The position numbers and the translations under genes are program-made. Below are positions 58,239 to 64,000 of a stretch of 64,000 nt of DNA, piece after piece. The DNA comes from Neocallimastix lanati (nom. inval.) (lineage: Eukaryota; Neocallimastigomycota; Neocallimastigomycetes; Neocallimastigales; Neocallimastigaceae). How positions within the stretch are numbered: the first letter of the stretch is position 1; the number at the start of each line of letters is the position of its first letter. The DNA is taken from assembly GCA_016946835.1 (NCBI GenBank), contig JACVTC010000034.1:122001-186000 (forward strand). Reading direction: 5' to 3'. Under the pieces are notes generated by a model. It made no database searches. It worked only from the letters and a program-made list of their open reading frames with translations, and was not told the origin of the DNA.

Positions 58239-59300
58239 TATTTTATTGTATTGATAATAATATTATTAATTATAGGTAAATTGATTATATTAATATATCT
58301 TTAGAAATTATATTACATTTCGTAATAAAAATCATATTAAAAATATCAATATTATTCTTTTATATTCATTTTGATAAAAAACAATCAATTATATTACAAA
58401 TACAATAAAAAAAAAAGATTATACAGAAGAAATAACGATTAATGCAATAAGTTTTGTTTATGGTGGTAATGCTGATTTATATCCTGAAATTGTAAATGAA
58501 TTTAATAAATATTCTCAAAAAAATGACTTAGATATAAATTTAAAGTTAACGATATTAACAACGGAAAATTCAACAATTGAATTAACTAACTATGGATCTA
58601 TGATAGATATGCTTCTTATGAAAAAATCAACAAAATATGATTTATATTTATATTTTGATTCTTATACAAGTATTTATGGGCCACATTTTATAAATTTAGA
58701 AAACATTTTAGAAGAAGATTACATCAAAATGTTTTCCTCGGAATTACTGAATATTGGATGTAAATATAATAATAAAATTGTTGGACTTGTAAATATCAGT
58801 ATTTTTATTATATTGTTTCATTAATTTATTTCAAGTTATTATCAAACAAATCATATTAATAATAACAAATTAAATATATAAATAGATATATAAATAGTTC
58901 TTATTTATTATGAATTAAATTACTATTGATTATATTTTTGAAATGAAAATTTATTGATAATTCTAATATATAAAATATTTATATATATATATATATATTT
59001 GTAATTATATGTAGCCTTTATTTTTTTCTATGGATGTTCTATTCTCCAATACAATGTTATTAAATAAATATAATAGAAAGGTACCAGAAACTTGGGATCA
59101 ATTACTTGAAACTGCAAAATATATTAAAGAGGAAGAAAAAAAGTTAAATAATACTGAAATAATTGGTTATAATGGATTGTTTTCAGGTTTAAAATTCAAA
59201 TATATATATATATATATATTATATTATATATATATTTAATTAATTTACATTTTTTTTTTAAATTATATATATTAAATAATAACAATATTAATAATAATTA

Positions 59301-59358
<58 letters not shown>

Positions 59359-61470
59359 ATTATTATTATTATTAATACAAATGAATATAAATGCAAATAT
59401 GAAAAAGATGATGAATCCGGTACATTATCACTTTTTGAATTTTTTAATTCATATAGAGATTCTAATTACTCCCCATATCCAAAAGTCAAATCAAAAGAAA
59501 CAAAAGATGCGTTAATAATGATAAAAAAATTAAAAGAAGAAATAGCATCGGGTTAGTGCTTATATATTAACTTATTAATAATATAAATTTATATGTATTA
59601 TATATATGATATATATTATATATATATTACATGCTAACAAGTTATTATTAATATGTGTATAATGTGTATAATGATATCTTTATATAATAATATAAAATAT
59701 TATAATTTTAAATAATTTTTTATATTATTATTAAAATAATATTTATAATCATATTCATTACTATATATATATTATTATATATTAATCTCATTTTTTTAAA
59801 AATATATTATATTATATAAAATTTTATTAAATATTAATAAAAAAAAAATAAAAATATATAATATATAATATATAATATATAATATATAATATATAATATA
59901 TAATATATAATATATATAAGATGATATTTTTTCAAGAGATATGTTTTATACGATAGAGCAATTATTTTCAAATAATGCTCTTTTCTTAAAATTTTATTAT
60001 GGAGAGTATATGCCCTTTTTTGAAGTTTCAGCTATTCCAGGTAAAAATGAAAATGTATCAGGGTCAATAGCAAGTCCATTTGTTATTTCTGTTTCTCGAT
60101 ATTCCAATAAGGAAAAGCAGGAAGCAGCTATTAAAGCACTTCTATTCTTTACTTCTAAAGATATTCAAAAAAGATATTTTATTAAAAATTATTATTTAAC
60201 AGGAATTGATAGTCTCTATGATGATGAAGATGTATGTAAAATGGTTAACTGTCCTGCAATCAAAGGGGCACAACCTTACTCTACGACAGCCTATAACGTC
60301 ACAGAGTATAGCATTGATTATTACTTCGCAAAATTAAGACAATATTCCTATGAATATATTTTTGGTGGTGCGACAATTGATAATACCCTAAAAAAAATAG
60401 ATGATATGAGAAAGATCTATTATTTTTCTTTAAATATTGACAATAATACAATGATGGGAATAATACTTTTTATTTTATATTCAATAACTATATGTATTAT
60501 GATTATACTTTTGGCAATAGTAATAGTTAAACAGTATAAACCGAAATATATTTTTATAAGATATGATCATTGGATCATATCAATATCAGGATCATTTCTA
60601 CTTCCGTTGACAATAATTCGGATTTATGGTAAATTAAATGTAATGAAATGTATAATGGAAAATGCATTTTTTTTAACAGGATATACACTTAATTGGATAC
60701 CATTAATCAATCAACTCATAGTAGACTTTCCTAAGACTAATAAAATTTCAGAATGGTTAAATCAAACAAGAAACCGATATTTATTTTTAATATCTTTTAT
60801 TATCTTTGAAATGATTTTACATGGTTGCTTATTAATTTTTCCATACGATATTGAAACTATATTAAAATCAGAAGGAGAAAATTTTCAAAAATGTAAAATG
60901 AATAATGTTTTTGGAAAATATATACATATCATAATAAAATTTATTTATTTTATATTTTTACTTTCCTCCTTATTATTGATTTTTATAGAATGGAATATGA
61001 AAGAAACTCTACATGAAATAAAAATTTTATTCTCTCTAAATTTTATTAACTTTCTTCAATTTATCATTAATAAAATCATCCAAAGTATGGATTTAAATAA
61101 TTATTATGTTGATGGTATATTATTTTCAATGAATATATTCGTTCTATCTATTACTAATTATATTCATATCTTCTTACTACGATATTATTCCATATTCTTT
61201 GAAAACAACAAGAATTCTATTGAAAGTATTATAGATCATTTTAAAGAGAATAATCTTCGATTTTCTCCTGATGGGACTTCATATAGTATTAGTACTGAGA
61301 ATAATAGTTGTACAACTCAACAGAATAAGACAGATAATAGTAGTTTTGACTCTTCTGCAACTCAAAAACGACAATCCCAAAGCCATAATAGCAAATACAG
61401 CAGTGGAAATGTTTATCCAAGAAAAATGAGTCAAATATTGAAATACCATTATCAGCAAACTAAAAACTAA
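58236..61470 (+). CDS. Class C GPCR-like receptor with solute-binding-protein ectodomain (paralogue C), 5 exons, 758 aa
   Basis: Exons 58236-58275, 58418-58788, 59015-59186, 59408-59551 and 59921-61470; phases 1, 0, 1, 1; 2277 nt. The signal peptide is MYFIVLIIILLLI. The ectodomain begins EEITINAISFVYGGNADLYP and continues with EIVNEFNKYS, KSTKYDLYLYFDSY and NKIVGLPLFFSMDVLFSN, then KVPETWDQL, all typical of bacterial family-1 sugar-binding proteins. It is the best-preserved binding-protein domain of the three. Cys pairs in DEDVC...VNC and DEEVC...IDC are shared with B. TM1 lies near residues 421-444, followed by six more segments; TM3 Cys (NVMKC), loop-2 Cys (FQKCKM) and IEWNM are conserved. 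The tail is about 80 residues, rich in Ser/Gln/Asn, with VYPRKMSQ recalling IYAPRKMSM in A. Likely a plasma-membrane sensor; ligand unknown. Confidence 0.9.
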
Positions 61471-61622
61471 TTTGATAAAAAAAAAATTTTTTTTTTTTTA
61501 CAATATTTACAAAAAATTTTTATAAAAAGTATTTATAAATTTTATTACATTTTATTTATTATATTATTTTAAAATAATATATAAATTAAAAAATATAAAA
61601 AATAACACTCACACCCACAAAA

Positions 61623-61653
<31 letters not shown>

Positions 61654-62742
61654 TAAATAAACAAATAAAATAAGCAAACAAAAAAATATATATATGAACA
61701 TTAATGAAATATAATTTTATTAAAATTGATTATAATCATTTATTTATATTATTTCATCATTCATAATTCATAATAGAAAATTTATAATTATTTTTTAAAA
61801 ATAAATTATTATCTGACAGACATATCACCAATATTTCAGGAAATTAAGAAAATATTAGAAACTATATTATAAATTTTGGTAAATTATAAAATAATTATAA
61901 ATGTTTAATTGTGTCTTATGTGAATGATACTCTCTGATTATTATCAGACTTGTCTTATTATTATTATTATTATTATTATTAGTAGTAGTAGTAGTAGTAG
62001 TAGTGGTAGTGGGTGTAATAGTGGTAGTATTTATTATTATTTTATTTTATTAATTATTATTATGATAATAATGATATAGTATAGCTAATATTATAATATA
62101 TAAAATAATAATAATAAATGGAAAAATTAATTTACAATAATAATATTATTTAATTTTTTCTTATTATTATAATTTTTAGTATTAGTATTATTCTTATTAT
62201 TAGAATTATTGTTATTTAAACATTTTTAAATAATATATATCAATATTCTATTGTTTATTATCGAAAATATTGTAATAGAAGAGAATAGTATTTTTCATTA
62301 ATTTATTAAAACATACTAATGTTAATATTAAATAAAAATAATAATTATAAAATATTTAATGCAACTTTCCGAAATGTAACACTCCCGGACATAATGTGTA
62401 TATAGCAGTTATATTTAATATACATACTAAAGATTTTTTTTTTTTCTAAAAAAAATGAAAAATGAAAATAAAATATTTTTGAAATTTTCATTATATATAT
62501 ATTTAAAAAAATAAAATATTCTTGAAATCTATAAAAAGTATTTAATATAAAAAAAATATATAAATATTTCAAATATAAAAAGGCTTATATATATTAAAAA
62601 TATAAAAAAATTATTCTTTAAATATTTTTAAAATTAAAAATATATATATAAATTAAGTATTGAAATAATTTATTAAAATTAAGTATTTAAAAAAATATTT
62701 TTAATTATATACGTCATGGTTAAAAAATCTTTTAAATAAATA
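61471..62742. other. Intergenic, no gene seen
   Basis: AT-rich. It holds a (TTA)n then (GTA)n patch at about 61950-62030 and a CGAAATGTAACACTCCCGGAC motif near 62370 that resembles the outer part of the MULE end. No coding segment supported. Confidence 0.65.
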
Positions 62743-63343
62743 ATCAAACCAGGTTCTATCCTGGTTATTAGTGTATAGGCTAGCATACATAAGACTCCTG
62801 GTTCATTCCCGCCCTTTGACCATTTTCCAGGTTTTCCTTACAAGAAGTTTTTATGGAATATAGCGGTTAGAGTTGAAGGTAAGTATTTCCCCTTATTCAT
62901 ATAATATTATTCTAAATATCCTAAGTAATATAGACAAGATGCTGTCTTAAGAGTTATGTAAGTACTGTCATTTAATGTTTTTACAAGAGAATTAACATTT
63001 GAGTACATGATTTCATGTATCCATGTAGTAGATATATTCTACTTGGTGATGTAGATATTCTACTAAATTGCAATCTTTCTGACGTTTATGCAATTAGAAG
63101 TGAGCTAATATATATGGGTTAGGTTATAGTAACCTCACTTCAAAGGGAAGCCTAAGAACTGGAGAAGCCCTCCGAGAAGAAGCCTACCTTAAAAATTCTA
63201 AGCAACAATATGCATGTCAGAATGCCAATACTGAATACTTAGTAAGGCTGTCTAGCAGGGACATTTCTGTCTATATGGAAGTGTTGTGCCAACCTCAATA
63301 TTCCAGCAAAGGGAGGTACACACTGGAAAAAAAAATAAATGTA
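62743..63343 (+). mobile_element. tRNA-headed, A-tailed SINE-like element
   Basis: A 600-bp island of much higher GC than its surroundings. The left end looks like a tRNA gene missing its anticodon arm: an A-box-like stretch (TTATTAGTGTATAGGCTAGC) and a B-box-like GGTTCATTCCC, resembling tRNA-His or tRNA-Asp. The right end is a short poly-A (63326-63335). A 12-bp direct repeat TTTAAATAAATA flanks it (62731-62742, 63344-63355), as expected after target-primed insertion but weak in AT-rich DNA. No frame is open. A 7-bp-stem hairpin (AACCAGG/CCTGGTT) is at 62747-62766. It could instead be a tRNA pseudogene beside unrelated sequence or an unrecognised structured RNA. Confidence 0.45.
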
Positions 63344-64000
63344 TTTAAATAAATATTTTATTTTATAATTTTTAACAAAAAAAGAAAAAAATATTTTTTT
63401 TTTATTATTTATTTTTTTATTATTTATCGTTTATTTAATTTATTTATTATGAATAAAATAGTTTTGATTATTCAGTTTATATAAATAATTATAAAATGTT
63501 TTTATAAAAATATTTTATTTTTTATATAATTATTTATTATTTATATTTAATTATATTATTTATTTGTATTATTTAAAATTAATCATTTATTATAAATAAA
63601 TTAATAATTATTATTCAATCTTTTTGTTAAAAAATAATTAAGAAAATAAATAATATAGATGATTATTAATTAATTATTTATTTATTTTTATATAATTGTA
63701 TTAAAAATTAGTAAAAAATTTATGGCGTCAATATGTACACCACATTACAAAAGGTAACGTTCCCACTCTCAAAATAATGATCAAAAATTAAATTATGACA
63801 AAGCATAAATTTATTTTAATCATGTTATTTTATTTTCATATTTTATAAATTTGTTTTTTCATAATTATTAATAAATTATTTTATTAATAATTACATAAAA
63901 ATAACTTATGATATAAAGCAAATATGTGTAGTAACATATTTGTATATTTAATAATAATTATTAAATATTAAATTTATATCTTTTTGATAATAATTATTTT
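63344..64000. other. Intergenic, no gene seen
   Basis: AT-rich. A slightly more complex patch at 63720-63800 (ATGGCGTCAATATG, CCACATTACAAAAGGTAACG) may be transposon debris. Confidence 0.6.

Noticed and set aside
62747-62820. A functional tRNA gene
   Set aside because: The A and B boxes are degenerate, the D loop is too long, no anticodon arm can be folded and the acceptor pairs poorly; treated as a SINE head or pseudogene.
62855-62895. Possible U1 snRNA 5' end on the minus strand (ATACTTACCT)
   Set aside because: The following sequence lacks U1 stem-loop features; the match is only a splice-donor-like GGTAAGTAT on the plus strand.

Overview
The window looks like nuclear DNA of an anaerobic gut fungus (Neocallimastigomycota), which is an inference. 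The reasons are extreme AT richness with long homopolymer and microsatellite tracts, short AT-rich GT-AG introns, Asn/Lys-rich proteins, class C GPCR-like receptors with a bacterial sugar-binding-protein ectodomain, and ankyrin proteins built from 'YPLL..AI.NNN.E' repeats. A dictyostelid is the main alternative. It fits less well because the receptor ectodomain carries the TWDE-type motif of bacterial sugar-binding proteins, and I saw no dictyostelid-type transposons.

Layout from left to right. (1) 132-3930 (-): receptor gene A, five exons. (2) 6933-13576 (+): a 20-exon gene for a protein with five MATH domains, each encoded by three exons with the same intron phases. (3) 13.6-21.5 kb: gene-poor debris holding a duplicated fold-back element, an internal copia gag fragment, an array of small hairpins and a decayed ISXO2-like transposase. 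(4) 21.6-35.3 kb: a tandem array of a long coiled-coil gene (one decayed 3' end and two open copies, 717 and 644 codons). A Ty1/copia element (26367-31779) with LTRs that look identical sits in the microsatellite between the two open copies. (5) 36797-39106 (-): intronless ankyrin-repeat protein. (6) 41466-42344 (-): unrecognised 292-aa protein. (7) 44.3-55.9 kb: a MULE remnant with terminal inverted repeats, a decayed copia element, a solo-LTR-like remnant and, inside this stretch, receptor gene B at 51483-54249 (+). (8) 56.0-57.9 kb: a large satellite followed by receptor gene C at 58236-61470 (+). (9) 62.7-63.3 kb: a locally GC-richer, tRNA-headed, A-tailed SINE-like element.

The three receptor genes are paralogues with the same five-exon plan (intron phases 1, 0, 1, 1). 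Each encodes signal peptide, solute-binding-protein-like ectodomain, seven membrane segments and a tail of variable length. They are the clearest functional theme here, namely sensing an extracellular ligand, possibly a sugar. The MATH, ankyrin and coiled-coil proteins are probable intracellular scaffold or adaptor proteins; nothing in the window ties them to the receptors. Exon models were built by hand from splice sites and reading phase. For the three receptors and the MATH gene the joined exons total an exact multiple of three, but no transcript evidence was available.
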